Source: Castellaniella daejeonensis (GTDB lineage Bacteria; Pseudomonadota; Gammaproteobacteria; Burkholderiales; Burkholderiaceae_B). From it: a stretch of DNA of 64,000 nucleotides. The DNA is taken from assembly GCF_039523555.1 (NCBI RefSeq), contig NZ_BAAAFN010000011.1, forward strand, positions 1 to 64,000. The letters are read 5' to 3'. Each line of letters starts with the position of its first letter. Within the stretch, counting starts at the first letter, position 1. The notes beneath the pieces were generated by a model. That model saw nothing but the letters and a program-made list of their open reading frames with translations, ran no database searches and was not told the origin of the DNA. The position numbers and the translations under genes were made by a program. This document shows, piece after piece, positions 6,718 through 15,387 of the stretch.

Positions 6718-8082
6718 TCAACCGATCTGAAGCATGGTTTCGGGATATCTCACCCGGCTGCGCCGCTGTGTGCCCAGGCTGTAGACCAGGGTCAGGGGAC
6801 CCAGGCGCCCGACGAACATCAGCAGCATCAGCACGATCTGGCTGGGCAGGCTCAGGGTGCCGGTCAGGTCGGGGCTGATGCCGGTGGTGCTGAAGGCCGA
6901 CATGACCTCCATGACCACGGCGATGAAGGGCAGGTTTTCGAACAGGCTGACCAGGAAGATGCCCAGGCACACCAGCAGGCCCGACACCATCATCAGGGCC
7001 AGGGCCTTGTGGATGGTTTCGGGAGCGATGGTGCGGTGCATCAACACGACTTCCCTGCGCTGCAGGATGTAGGCCCGGACCACCGCCAGCAGGACGATGA
7101 AGGTGGCGAGCTTGATGCCGCTGGCCGTGGACAGCGAGCCGCCGCCGATGAACATCAGCCCTGTGAGCAGGAATCGCGAGCTGTCGTACAGTTGGTCGAC
7201 GTCCACGCTGGCGAAGCCGGCCGTGCGTGCCGCGACGACCTGGGTCCAGGCGGCCAGGCCCTGGCCGGCGGCCGGCAATGCGCCCAGGGTATGGGGGTTG
7301 CGCGCCTCGATCAGCCAGAACAGCGCGAAGCCGGCCAGGTTCAGGACCAGGGTGCCGATCAGCATCAGCCGCGTGTAGTAGGCCAGCGTGGCCCAGCTGC
7401 GCTTCTGCTGGATGTCGGCCAGCACGCTGAAGCCCAGCCCCCCCAGGATCACGCAACCGGTGATCACGAAGGTGGTGACCGGGTCTTCGGTGAATTTGAC
7501 CATGCTGCCCGCAAAGAGCGACAGGCCGGCGTTGTTGAAGGCCGATACGGCGTGGAATCCGGCCAGCAAGAAGGCGTGGCCCAGGCTGTCGTGGCGCCAC
7601 CACCATAGGGTCAGGATCAGGATGGCGGCGCCTTCGATCGCCAGGGAAAACTTCAGCACCGTCAGCGCCGTCTGCCGGATGCGGGTGACGCTGGTCTGGT
7701 TGAAGGCCTCCAGCGCCAGGGCCTGGTATTTCAGGCTGACGCGCTTGCCCAGCGTCAGGGTGGCAATGATGGCAAAGGTCACGAAGCCGATGCCGCCCAC
7801 CTGCACCAGGGCCAGCAGCACGGCCTGGCCGAAGAAACTCAGGTCGTGGGCGGGGTCGATCAGCATCAGGCCGGTCACGGTGACGGCGGATGTGGCGGTG
7901 AACAGCGCCTCGAAGACGCCAAAAGGGTGGCGCTGCGCGATCGGCAGGGACAGCAGCGCGGTCCCGATCAGGATCAGCACGAGAAAGCTGCCGGCCAGGA
8001 CCGCTGGCGGGCTGGCCTGCAGCTGGCCGGTGCGGCGCACCTGGCGGTAGGCTTGCAGCGGATGGATGTTGAAACGAGCCAT
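6718..8082 (-). CDS. TrkH/KtrB-type potassium uptake membrane subunit
   Basis: The 454-residue integral membrane protein has the four-fold M1-P-M2 layout of the Trk/Ktr/HKT family. The first pore loop TSAVTVTGL is about residues 84-92; other pore-like turns are AVSAFNNAGLSL, ARTAGFASVDVDQL and MSAFSTTGISPDLT. It moves K+ inward across the cytoplasmic membrane. The length is nearer KtrB than the roughly 480-residue E. coli TrkH. It lies 18 bases after the TrkA-type gene, so the two form an operon with the gating subunit first. Confidence 0.92.
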   Translation of the reverse strand: MARFNIHPLQAYRQVRRTGQLQASPPAVLAGSFLVLILIGTALLSLPIAQRHPFGVFEALFTATSAVTVTGLMLIDPAHDLSFFGQAVLLALVQVGGIGFVTFAIIATLTLGKRVSLKYQALALEAFNQTSVTRIRQTALTVLKFSLAIEGAAILILTLWWWRHDSLGHAFLLAGFHAVSAFNNAGLSLFAGSMVKFTEDPVTTFVITGCVILGGLGFSVLADIQQKRSWATLAYYTRLMLIGTLVLNLAGFALFWLIEARNPHTLGALPAAGQGLAAWTQVVAARTAGFASVDVDQLYDSSRFLLTGLMFIGGGSLSTASGIKLATFIVLLAVVRAYILQRREVVLMHRTIAPETIHKALALMMVSGLLVCLGIFLVSLFENLPFIAVVMEVMSAFSTTGISPDLTGTLSLPSQIVLMLLMFVGRLGPLTLVYSLGTQRRSRVRYPETMLQIG

Positions 8083-8100
8083 GCGTGCGGGGGTGGAGGG

Positions 8101-8757
8101 TCAGCTCAGTTTCGGAGCGGCGTTCTTCAGTTCGTGCAGCGGGCCGAACAGGATCAGCGTGTCCTTGGTGCGCACCACGAACTGGTCGGTGGGATGCACG
8201 GTGGTTTCTCCCTTGCGCTTGACGGCCAGGGCATGGATGGCTCCCGGGGGATCGGTTGTCAGGGCGTCGCCCAGGGTGCGGCCGTCGAGCTGGGCGCTGG
8301 CCTCGATCTCGACTACAAAATCGCCGTTGCCCAGCGAGATGTAGTCATTGACCATGGGGTAGCTGAGCACCTGGGCGATGCGGATCCCCATTTCTTCCTC
8401 GGGATGGATGATGCGGCTGGCGCCCAGTTTGGCCAGGATCAGGTGGTGCGCGCGTGAGGAGGCCTTGACCCAGAGTTCCTTCACGCCCAGCGATTTCAGG
8501 TGCACGGTGCAGACCAGGCTGGCCTGCAGGTCTTCGCCGATCGCGACCAGGACCACGTCGTATTCGCCCAGGCCCAGCTCAGCCAGGGTGTCGCGGTCGG
8601 TCACGTCTGCGATGGCCGCGCGAGTCAGGCGATCGGCCATCTGGTCGACCACCCGGCCGTCGGCGTCCACGCCCAGGACCGAATGGCCCAGCCGCATCAG
8701 TTCCAGCGAGGTGGCGCTGCCGAAGCGTCCCAGGCCGATGACGGCGAATTGTCCCAT
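8101..8757 (-). CDS. TrkA/KtrA-type potassium-channel regulatory subunit (RCK)
   Basis: The 218-residue cytoplasmic protein has one RCK_N Rossmann domain (GLGRFGSATSLELMRLGHSVLGVD, then TDRDTLAELGLGEYDVVLVAIGED) and one RCK_C domain at the C-terminus. It therefore resembles KtrA more than the duplicated E. coli TrkA. It binds nucleotide and gates the membrane subunit encoded downstream. The start ATG at 8757 follows GAAGGAGC; a longer frame to 8796 lacks a better site. The 166-base spacer upstream is shared with the divergent OYE gene. Confidence 0.92.
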   Translation of the reverse strand: MGQFAVIGLGRFGSATSLELMRLGHSVLGVDADGRVVDQMADRLTRAAIADVTDRDTLAELGLGEYDVVLVAIGEDLQASLVCTVHLKSLGVKELWVKASSRAHHLILAKLGASRIIHPEEEMGIRIAQVLSYPMVNDYISLGNGDFVVEIEASAQLDGRTLGDALTTDPPGAIHALAVKRKGETTVHPTDQFVVRTKDTLILFGPLHELKNAAPKLS

Positions 8758-8923
8758 GGTGCTCCTTCGTGCAGTTCCGGTTGGCGTCTCGGCCATGGTC
8801 AGGAACTGGAAAATCTGGTAAAAACCCTGATGGATTTTTGTGCGAATTTAATATCTGGATGGTGCGTTGCAGCAAATTACGACAGGGAATGCGCTGAACC
8901 AGCCCCGCTTTTTCCCGCATGAT

Positions 8924-9922
8924 ATGACAAGTTTGTTCGATCCGGTCAGGCTGGGGGAAATCGAGCTGCCCAATCGCATCATCATGGCGCCTGCGTCGGG
9001 TGCGTGGCCCGCGCAGCGCCGCGTGCCCGACGACGGCATGCGCGCCTACTATGCGCGGCGGGCAGATGCGGGCCTGATCCTGGCAGGTCCCGCCTCGGTG
9101 TCGCCGCTGGGGATCGGTCACCCGGATACGCCGGGTATCTGGAATTCGGCGCAGGCCCAGGGCTGGCGTGCGGTCACGGATGCCGTGCATCGGCGCGGCG
9201 GGCGCATCGCCCTGCAGCTGTGGCATGCCGGCCGGGTGTCGGATCCCGAATACTTGTCGGGAGAAATGCCCGTGGCGCCCAGCGCCATTGCTTGCGGCCG
9301 GGGGCCGTGCCCGCAGGCCGGGGGGTTCGTCGTGCCGCGCTGCCTCAGGCTCGACGAGATCCGGCGCGTGATTGCGGATTTCGAGCAGGCGGCCCGCCAA
9401 GCCTGGCTGGCCGAGTTCGACGGGGTGGAGGTGCATGCCGGAGACGGCTACCTGATCGACCAGTTCCTGCACGATGGTTCCAACGGACGCCAGGACGATT
9501 ACGGCGGCTCGGTGTGCAAGCGCAGCCGCTTCCTGCTGGAAATCGTCGACGCCTGCATCGGCATCTGGGGAGCAGGGCGCGTCGGGGTGCACCTGTCGCC
9601 GCGCGGTGACCGCTACGACATGCGGGATTCGGATCCGGCGTCCCTGTACCTGCATGTGGCGCGCGAACTGGGCCGGCGGCGCATCGCCTTTATCTGTGTG
9701 CGCGAACACGAAGGTGCGGATGCGCTGACCCCGCTGATCCGCGATGCCTTCAGCGGCGCGGTGGTGCTGAGCGAGGGTTACGATCCCGATTCCGCGCTGC
9801 GCGCCATCCAGGCGGAACGCGGCGAGGCCGTCGCATTCGGCCGGGCATTCGTGCGCACACCCGACCTGGTCCGGCAGATCCGGGACGGCCTGCCCCTGGC
9901 GCCGGAGGCGGCCGCCGGCTGA
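8924..9922 (+). CDS. Old Yellow Enzyme family NADH:flavin oxidoreductase
   Basis: An FMN-dependent ene-reductase-type protein, 332 residues from the ATG at 8924, which gives the family-standard start MTSLFDPVRLGEIELPNRI. Family blocks are present: IALQLWHAGRVS, FDGVEVHAGDGYLIDQFLHDGSN, then DDYGGS. The MAPLTR loop reads MAPASG, and the usual HGANGYL block reads HAGDGYL; such changes are common in uncharacterised OYE subfamilies. A TTG at 8867 would give a 19-residue extension but lacks support. It is divergent from trkA. Substrate unknown; typical ones are activated alkenes such as enones. Confidence 0.88.
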   Translation: MTSLFDPVRLGEIELPNRIIMAPASGAWPAQRRVPDDGMRAYYARRADAGLILAGPASVSPLGIGHPDTPGIWNSAQAQGWRAVTDAVHRRGGRIALQLWHAGRVSDPEYLSGEMPVAPSAIACGRGPCPQAGGFVVPRCLRLDEIRRVIADFEQAARQAWLAEFDGVEVHAGDGYLIDQFLHDGSNGRQDDYGGSVCKRSRFLLEIVDACIGIWGAGRVGVHLSPRGDRYDMRDSDPASLYLHVARELGRRRIAFICVREHEGADALTPLIRDAFSGAVVLSEGYDPDSALRAIQAERGEAVAFGRAFVRTPDLVRQIRDGLPLAPEAAAG

Positions 9923-9928
9923 GGCCGG

Positions 9929-10384
9929 CTATAGCCGGGCGCGGACCTGGGCCGATACCGCGGACATATCGGCGCGGCCGGCCAGAGCCTTTTTCAGCTG
10001 CCCCATGACGGCGCCCATGGCGGCGCCGCCCTGCAGGCCTTGCGCGGCGGCCTGGGCAAGGGCCGCATCGATGGCGGCGGCGATTTCCTCGGGCGAGGCC
10101 CCCTGGGGCAGGAATTCCTTCAGGATGTCCAGTTCGGCGCGCTCCTGGGCGGCGCTTTCGGCACGGCCGGCGGATTCGAATGCCGCGATGGACTCGCGGC
10201 GCTGCTTGACCTGCTTTTCGATGATGGCCAGGATCGCCGCATCGTCGGGTTCGACACGCTCGTCCACTGCTTTCTGCTTGATGGCGGCCTGCAAGAGCCG
10301 CAGCGTGCCCAGGCGGGTGCTGTCGTGCGCACGCATGGCGGCTTTGACGGCGTCGGTGATCTGGCTGGCGAGCCCGGTGCTCAT
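9929..10384 (-). CDS. YqeY/GatB-related protein
   Basis: The 151-residue protein matches YqeY: an N-terminal helical domain (RLGTLRLLQAAIKQKAVDE...AILAIIEKQVKQRRESIAAFESAGR) and a C-terminal domain resembling the GatB tail (GGAAMGAVMGQLKKALAGRADMSAVSAQVRARL). Homologues are often encoded near rpsU or dnaG and are suspected to act in tRNA-dependent amidation; the role is unproven. Its stop lies six bases from the convergent OYE gene. Confidence 0.9.
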   Translation of the reverse strand: MSTGLASQITDAVKAAMRAHDSTRLGTLRLLQAAIKQKAVDERVEPDDAAILAIIEKQVKQRRESIAAFESAGRAESAAQERAELDILKEFLPQGASPEEIAAAIDAALAQAAAQGLQGGAAMGAVMGQLKKALAGRADMSAVSAQVRARL

Positions 10385-10450
10385 GGCGATTTCCTGTAAG
10401 GCGTGAAAAGCGGCATTTTAGCGCGCGGCCATGCCGTCGCTGCCCGTTTC

Positions 10451-11230
10451 CTATGCTTGCGGATCCCGCAGGCGCCAGTCGTGGCGCTCGTCCGGGCGTC
10501 CGCCCGCGTCGTAGCCCAGCTCGCTGAAGAATGTCAGGCCATCGGTGCTTCTCGCCAGCACTGTCGAGCAGCGGGTGCCGTAGTCCGGGCTGATGATGAA
10601 GGGGCTGCTCAGCAGGCGCTCGCGTTCCGGCGCCAGGCCGGTGTCGGGCAGCAGCGCATCGTCGGCCGGGGTTGTGTCGCGCAACCGTTCGAACACTTGT
10701 TCGGGTTCCCGCGACCAGGCGGCCGGCGGCAGGGTGTCCAGCGCGGCGCGCAGCCGCGCGGCCTTGGGCCAGGGCGTATCGAGCAGGTGGTTCGACAGCA
10801 CGTAGCGTCCGGGCTCCAGGCGGCGAGGCGTGCGCGCGGCATCCCGGTTGCCCAGGTACCAGGCCTGGCGCGCATCGCCGACGATCAGGTTGAAGCCCGC
10901 CCAGTCGTCCGCCCGGGCTGCGATGGCTGCGATCCAGGCTTCCGGGGCGCTTGCGCCAAGCAGGAAATCGCTGACCAGCAGGCCGCGCGAAGGCGCGCCG
11001 GGCCGCACGGGCCGCCCCGGCTCCCGGTAGTTGGTCAGCAGGGCGTAGCGGCCATCCGCGGTTGCGCCCATCCAGGTGCCGCCGCCTTGCAGGTCGCGTC
11101 CGGCAATCAGGTGCGGGGCTTCTGGCCAGGGTCCGGCCGCCCGGGCCGGACGGTCGTGGAATTCGTCCCGGTTGGCGGCGATCAGCAGGGGCCAGCCGGG
11201 GGCCCCGAGGGAAAGGTAGGCGATGCACAT
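10451..11230 (-). CDS. NRDE family (TANGO2-like) protein
   Basis: The 259-residue protein begins MCIAYLSLGAPGWPLLIAANRDEFHDRPA, including the NRDE motif that names the family. It continues with GGTWMGATADGRYALLTNYR and GTRCSTVLARS. Cys2 at the exposed N-terminus suggests an Ntn-hydrolase-like fold, as proposed for the family. Eukaryotic TANGO2 is linked to haem and lipid handling, but the bacterial function is not established. It is divergent from the chemoreceptor gene. Confidence 0.88.
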   Translation of the reverse strand: MCIAYLSLGAPGWPLLIAANRDEFHDRPARAAGPWPEAPHLIAGRDLQGGGTWMGATADGRYALLTNYREPGRPVRPGAPSRGLLVSDFLLGASAPEAWIAAIAARADDWAGFNLIVGDARQAWYLGNRDAARTPRRLEPGRYVLSNHLLDTPWPKAARLRAALDTLPPAAWSREPEQVFERLRDTTPADDALLPDTGLAPERERLLSSPFIISPDYGTRCSTVLARSTDGLTFFSELGYDAGGRPDERHDWRLRDPQA

Positions 11231-11412
11231 GGGCGTGGGTCAGACGGACAGGAATCCCTGGATATGGCCTTTTTTCCGCAGCTTGGGCGAAATCCTTCAA
11301 TCGTATACTGTTTTTGCGACCGCGACGGGATCCGCTGGCGGCCGCCCCCGGGAAGATTCGCGGGCGCAGCTGTGTTGTGGGTCACGATGATAGGTATGGG
11401 GGAAAATACATC

Positions 11413-13017
11413 ATGTCACGGTCACTGCAGGCCTGGACGCGTTCGACTGCGTTCAAATTTGCCTTGTTCACTCTGGCGGCGATCGTCGGCATCGTCGTGC
11501 TGACGATGTCTCTGCTGTGGATGGAGCGCGGCGCCCTGTTGCAGGAGCGCCAGATCGGCGCGCGCCAGACCGTCGAAACGGCCTACGGGGTGATCGCCTA
11601 TTACCACCATCAGGCGGAAACCGGTGTCCTGCCCGAAGCCCAGGCGAAACAGCAGGCCATGGATGCCATTCGCGGCATGCGCTATAGCGGCCAGGAATAT
11701 TTCTGGATCAACGACATGACGCCGCGGATGGTGATGCATCCGATCAAGCCCGAACTCGAAGGCAAGGAACTGGGGGGCATGAAGGATCCCGACGGCCTGC
11801 GGCTGTTCGTGGCCTTCGTGGATACGGTCAAGGCCAGCCCGACGCATGACGGCTATGTGTTCTACCTGTGGCCCAAGCCGGGCGTGGAACGGCCCGTGCA
11901 AAAGGTCTCCTACGTGAAGGAATTTACGCCCTGGGGCTGGATCCTGGGCTCGGGCGTGTACCTTGACACCGTCGATGCGGTCGTCTGGGGTCAGGCCGGC
12001 GGATTTGCCCTGGCGGCGGCCATCCTGGCGCTCATCCTCCTGGTCGTGGGCACGGCCCTGTCGCGCCGGCTGGTGCGGCAGCTGGGAGGCGAGCCCGATG
12101 CCGTCATCCGGATTGCCGACCGCATGTCGCAGGGCGACTTGCGCGTGGACATCCCAGTGCGCCCGGGGGACAGGGCCAGCCTGATGCACGCGATGCGGCT
12201 CATGCGCGACGGCATTGCCCAGGCGGTGGCCCAGGTTCACCAGGGCACCGAGTGGATCGGCCGGTCCGTGGAGAAGATCGTGCACGGCAACCTGGACCTG
12301 TCTTCGCGCACCGAAGAGCAGGCCGCCTCGCTGCAGGAAACTGCCGCCAGCATGGAACAGCTCACCAGCACGGTAAGCCACAATGCCGCCAATGCCCAGC
12401 AGGCCAACACGCTTGCGGCGACCGCTTCCGAGGTCGCTTCGCAGGGTGGGCGGACCGTGTCGCAGGTGGTCGAGACCATGAGCGAGGTCAATGCGTCCAC
12501 GCGCCAGATGTCCGACATCGTCGGCGTCATCGACAGCATTGCCTTCCAGACGAACATCCTGGCCTTGAATGCGGCGGTGGAAGCCGCCCGCGCCGGCGAG
12601 CAGGGCAAGGGCTTCGCCGTGGTGGCTTCCGAGGTCCGGGCGCTGGCACAGCGGTCTTCCAACGCCGCCCGGGAAATCCGCGACCTGATCGACGATACCG
12701 TGCGCAAGATCCAGTCCGGGGCCGAGCTGGCCGATGGCGCCGGCCAGACCATGACCGAGGTGGTCGTCAGCGTGAAGCGGGTGGCCGACATCATGTCGGA
12801 AATCACGCTGGCCAGCCGGGAACAGGCGTCCGGCATCGAGCAGATCAACCAGGCCATCAGCCAGATGGACCAGGTGACCCAGCAGAACGCGGCACTGGTG
12901 GTCGAGGCGGGCGCAGCCGCCCAGTCCCTGAACGACCAGATGAATGGCCTGAACCGCGCCGTTGGCGTCTTTCAGCTGAGCGGGCCGGGTGCGGCGCCCG
13001 CCTTGCCGCAGGCATGA
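11413..13017 (+). CDS. Methyl-accepting chemotaxis protein with single Cache sensor
   Basis: A membrane chemoreceptor of 534 residues. A first transmembrane helix (about 15-36) is followed by a periplasmic sCache_2-like domain with YFWINDMTPRMVMHPIKPELEGKEL and a second helix near 197-218. A HAMP region and a cytoplasmic methyl-accepting coiled coil follow. The CheA/CheW-contacting tip IDSIAFQTNILALNAAVEAA is intact. There is no C-terminal CheR-docking pentapeptide. Related sCache_2 sensors bind small organic acids, but no ligand is assigned. A TATACT at 11304-11309 could be a -10 box. The stop overlaps the start of the FlhE-like gene. Confidence 0.93.
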   Translation: MSRSLQAWTRSTAFKFALFTLAAIVGIVVLTMSLLWMERGALLQERQIGARQTVETAYGVIAYYHHQAETGVLPEAQAKQQAMDAIRGMRYSGQEYFWINDMTPRMVMHPIKPELEGKELGGMKDPDGLRLFVAFVDTVKASPTHDGYVFYLWPKPGVERPVQKVSYVKEFTPWGWILGSGVYLDTVDAVVWGQAGGFALAAAILALILLVVGTALSRRLVRQLGGEPDAVIRIADRMSQGDLRVDIPVRPGDRASLMHAMRLMRDGIAQAVAQVHQGTEWIGRSVEKIVHGNLDLSSRTEEQAASLQETAASMEQLTSTVSHNAANAQQANTLAATASEVASQGGRTVSQVVETMSEVNASTRQMSDIVGVIDSIAFQTNILALNAAVEAARAGEQGKGFAVVASEVRALAQRSSNAAREIRDLIDDTVRKIQSGAELADGAGQTMTEVVVSVKRVADIMSEITLASREQASGIEQINQAISQMDQVTQQNAALVVEAGAAAQSLNDQMNGLNRAVGVFQLSGPGAAPALPQA

Positions 13018-13466
13018 CACATGCAGGCCAGGGATCGCGCGGTGTAGCGGCGGCGATGGCCGCCGCGCTGGCCCTGGCCGCCGGTGCGGTTCAGGCCGGC
13101 AACGGCCGGGCCTGGACCCTGGACCGGGTCAGCCAGGGGCTGCAGGCGCAGGGCAGGGCGGTGACGGTGGTTTACGAGCCCGGCCCGCGGGATGCCGCAG
13201 TGCCTGCGTCCGCCCGCATCATCCAGGTCTATGCCTCGCGTGACTACGACAGCACGGCCCATGTTTCCACCCGGCTGTGCTGGGGATCCGAGCAGGGCCC
13301 GTGCGTGCCGCTGGAAGGCCGCAGCGTCGAGACACATGCCTTCGACGGCCGCGCGGCGCGCGGGCCGCTGCTGCTGGTGCATCGGGTCGAAGGCTGGGGC
13401 AGCGACCATCCTCCGGTGTTCGTCCGGGGCACCGTGACGGTGTGGTTCAGCCTCGGGTTATACTAG
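13014..13466 (+). CDS. FlhE-like exported protein
   Basis: The 150-residue product has a signal peptide (about 1-28, ending GAVQA). The mature region has a C-terminal block that resembles FlhE: RLCWGS...PCVPLEGRSVETHAFDG, then PLLLVHRVEG, where E. coli FlhE has a Cys-Cys pair, a V-L-G-S-TH-F run and a beta-rich end. FlhE is a periplasmic accessory of the flagellar export apparatus that limits proton leakage. Here it overlaps the chemoreceptor stop by ATGA rather than sitting behind flhBA. The assignment rests on visual comparison. Confidence 0.6.
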   Translation: MTHAGQGSRGVAAAMAAALALAAGAVQAGNGRAWTLDRVSQGLQAQGRAVTVVYEPGPRDAAVPASARIIQVYASRDYDSTAHVSTRLCWGSEQGPCVPLEGRSVETHAFDGRAARGPLLLVHRVEGWGSDHPPVFVRGTVTVWFSLGLY

Positions 13467-13538
13467 TCAGCTTACCTGATTTACAGGGTGCCTTGCGCCC
13501 GAAATGGCCGCCGAGCCGGGAATCTCTGACGGAAAAAC

Positions 13539-14051
13539 ATGCAAAAGAACAGCTATAGCTACGAAGAACTGCTGGCGTGCGGGCGCGGGGAACTTTTTGG
13601 TCCCGGCAATGCCCAGCTGCCCCTGCCCCCCATGCTGATGCTCGACCGGATCACGCACATCGACGACAAGGGCGGCGCGCACGACAAGGGCCAGATCGTG
13701 GCCGAGCTCGACATCCGTCCCGACCTGTGGTTCTTCGGCTGCCATTTCCAGGGCGATCCGGTCATGCCCGGCTGCCTGGGGCTGGATGCCATGTGGCAGC
13801 TGGTCGGTTTCTTCCTGGGCTGCTGCGGCGGCCAGGGACGGGGCCGCGCGCTGGGCGTGGGCGAAGTCAAATTCACCGGCCAGGTCCTGCCCACCGGCAA
13901 GCTGGTCCGCTATACCATCGACATGAAGCGCGTCATGATGCGCAAGCTGGTGATGGGGATCGCCGATGCGCGCATGGAAGTCGACGGCCACGAAATCTAC
14001 GTGGCCCACGACCTGCGCGTGGGTCTGTTCACCCGCACGGACAATTTCTAG
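13539..14051 (+). CDS. fabA: 3-hydroxydecanoyl-ACP dehydratase/isomerase FabA
   Basis: FabA dehydrates 3-hydroxydecanoyl-ACP and isomerises the trans-2 product to cis-3-decenoyl-ACP, which starts anaerobic-type unsaturated fatty acid synthesis. The 170-residue protein has the hot-dog fold signature FFGCHFQGDPVMPGCLGLDA with catalytic H69 and D83, and the family-length MQKNSYSYEELL start. It is followed 11 bases later by fabB, its pathway partner. Confidence 0.97.
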   Translation: MQKNSYSYEELLACGRGELFGPGNAQLPLPPMLMLDRITHIDDKGGAHDKGQIVAELDIRPDLWFFGCHFQGDPVMPGCLGLDAMWQLVGFFLGCCGGQGRGRALGVGEVKFTGQVLPTGKLVRYTIDMKRVMMRKLVMGIADARMEVDGHEIYVAHDLRVGLFTRTDNF

Positions 14052-14062
14052 GAGGTTCGATC

Positions 14063-15280
14063 ATGCGTCGTGTCGTCGTCACCGGCATGGGTATCGTGTC
14101 CAGCCTGGGCAACAACCAGACCGAGGTTCTCGACAGCCTGCGCCATGGGCGCTCCGGCATCACGTTCCAGCCGGAATACGCGGAACAGGGCCTGCGCTCG
14201 CATGTGGCGGGTTCGGTGCGCCTGGACGCGCTCGACCGGATCGACCGCAAGCTCGGCCGCTTCATGGCCAACGGCCATGCCTATGCCTGGCTGGCCATGC
14301 AGGAAGCCATCGAGGACGCCGGCCTGACGCCGGATCTGGTCTCCAACCCGCGCACCGGTCTGATCGTCGGTGCGGGGGGCGCTTCGCATTCCTCCATCAA
14401 CGACGGCATCCAGACCCTGCATGAAAAAGGCGTGCGCCGCGTCGGCCCCTACATGGTCACCAAGGCCATGGCCAGCGGCGTGTCGGCGTGCCTGGCCACC
14501 GGTGCCCAGATCAAGGGCGTGAACTATTCCATCAGCTCGGCCTGCTCCACCAGCGCGCATTGCATCGGCAATGCGGTCGAGCAGATCCAGCTGGGCAAGC
14601 AGGACATCGTCTTCGCCGGCGGCGCCGAAGAAGAGCACTGGTCCCTGTCCTTCATGTTCGATGCCATGGGAGCGCTGTCCACGCGCTACAACGATGCACC
14701 CGAACGCGCCTCGCGCACCTATGACGCCGATCGCGACGGTTTCGTCATCTCGGGCGGCGGCGGCATCCTGGTGGTCGAGGAATACGAGCACGCCAAGGCG
14801 CGCGGCGCGCGGATCCTGGCCGAGATCGTCGGCTACGGCGCCACGTCCGACGGCTACGACATGGTGGCACCGTCCGGCGAAGGCGCGGCCCGCTGCATGC
14901 GCCAGGCGCTGCAGGGTGTGAACACCCGCGTGGACTACATCAACACGCACGGCACCAGCACGCCGGTGGGCGACGTCAAGGAACTCGAGGCCATCCGCGA
15001 GGTCTTCGGCGACGACCAGCCCTGGATCGCCTCGACCAAGTCCCTGTCGGGCCACGCGCTGGGCGCGGCGGGCGTGAACGAGGCCGTCTACACCCTGCTG
15101 ATGATGAAGCACGGCTTCGTTGCGGCATCGGCCAATATCGACACCCTGGATCCGGCGGCCGAAGGCATGAACGTGCTGCGCGAAACCTTGCCGCAGGCCC
15201 GCATCGAAACCGCGCTGTCGAACAGTTTCGGCTTTGGCGGCACCAACGCGACCTTGGTGTTCTCGCGCGCGGGGCTCTGA
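14063..15280 (+). CDS. fabB: 3-oxoacyl-ACP synthase I FabB
   Basis: FabB elongates the cis-3-decenoyl-ACP made by FabA. The 405-residue protein has the condensing-enzyme triad Cys161 (SSACSTSAHC), His296 (NTHGTSTPVGD) and His331 (SLSGHALGAAG), plus the glycine-rich NSFGFGGTNA near the C-terminus. The start ATG at 14063 follows a good TAGGAGG site directly after the fabA stop, so the pair is one operon. Confidence 0.97.
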   Translation: MRRVVVTGMGIVSSLGNNQTEVLDSLRHGRSGITFQPEYAEQGLRSHVAGSVRLDALDRIDRKLGRFMANGHAYAWLAMQEAIEDAGLTPDLVSNPRTGLIVGAGGASHSSINDGIQTLHEKGVRRVGPYMVTKAMASGVSACLATGAQIKGVNYSISSACSTSAHCIGNAVEQIQLGKQDIVFAGGAEEEHWSLSFMFDAMGALSTRYNDAPERASRTYDADRDGFVISGGGGILVVEEYEHAKARGARILAEIVGYGATSDGYDMVAPSGEGAARCMRQALQGVNTRVDYINTHGTSTPVGDVKELEAIREVFGDDQPWIASTKSLSGHALGAAGVNEAVYTLLMMKHGFVAASANIDTLDPAAEGMNVLRETLPQARIETALSNSFGFGGTNATLVFSRAGL

Positions 15281-15318
15281 TTCCGCCTGCCCTGGGCAGG
15301 CTCCTGCACCGCTCTCCG

Positions 15319-15352
15319 AATGGCCCGCCACGCATTTGCGCGGCGGGCCATT
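15319..15352. terminator. Bidirectional hairpin terminator between fabB and the MFS pair
   Basis: AATGGCCCGCC (15319-15329) and GGCGGGCCATT (15342-15352) form a perfect 11-bp stem with a 12-base loop and T-rich sequence after it. A smaller hairpin, GCCTGCC/GGCAGGC (15285-15301), sits directly after the fabB stop. It lies between convergent genes and could serve both. Confidence 0.75.
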
Positions 15353-15387
15353 TCCATTTCAGCGATCTGTCGTTTCGGCGTGCCGGC

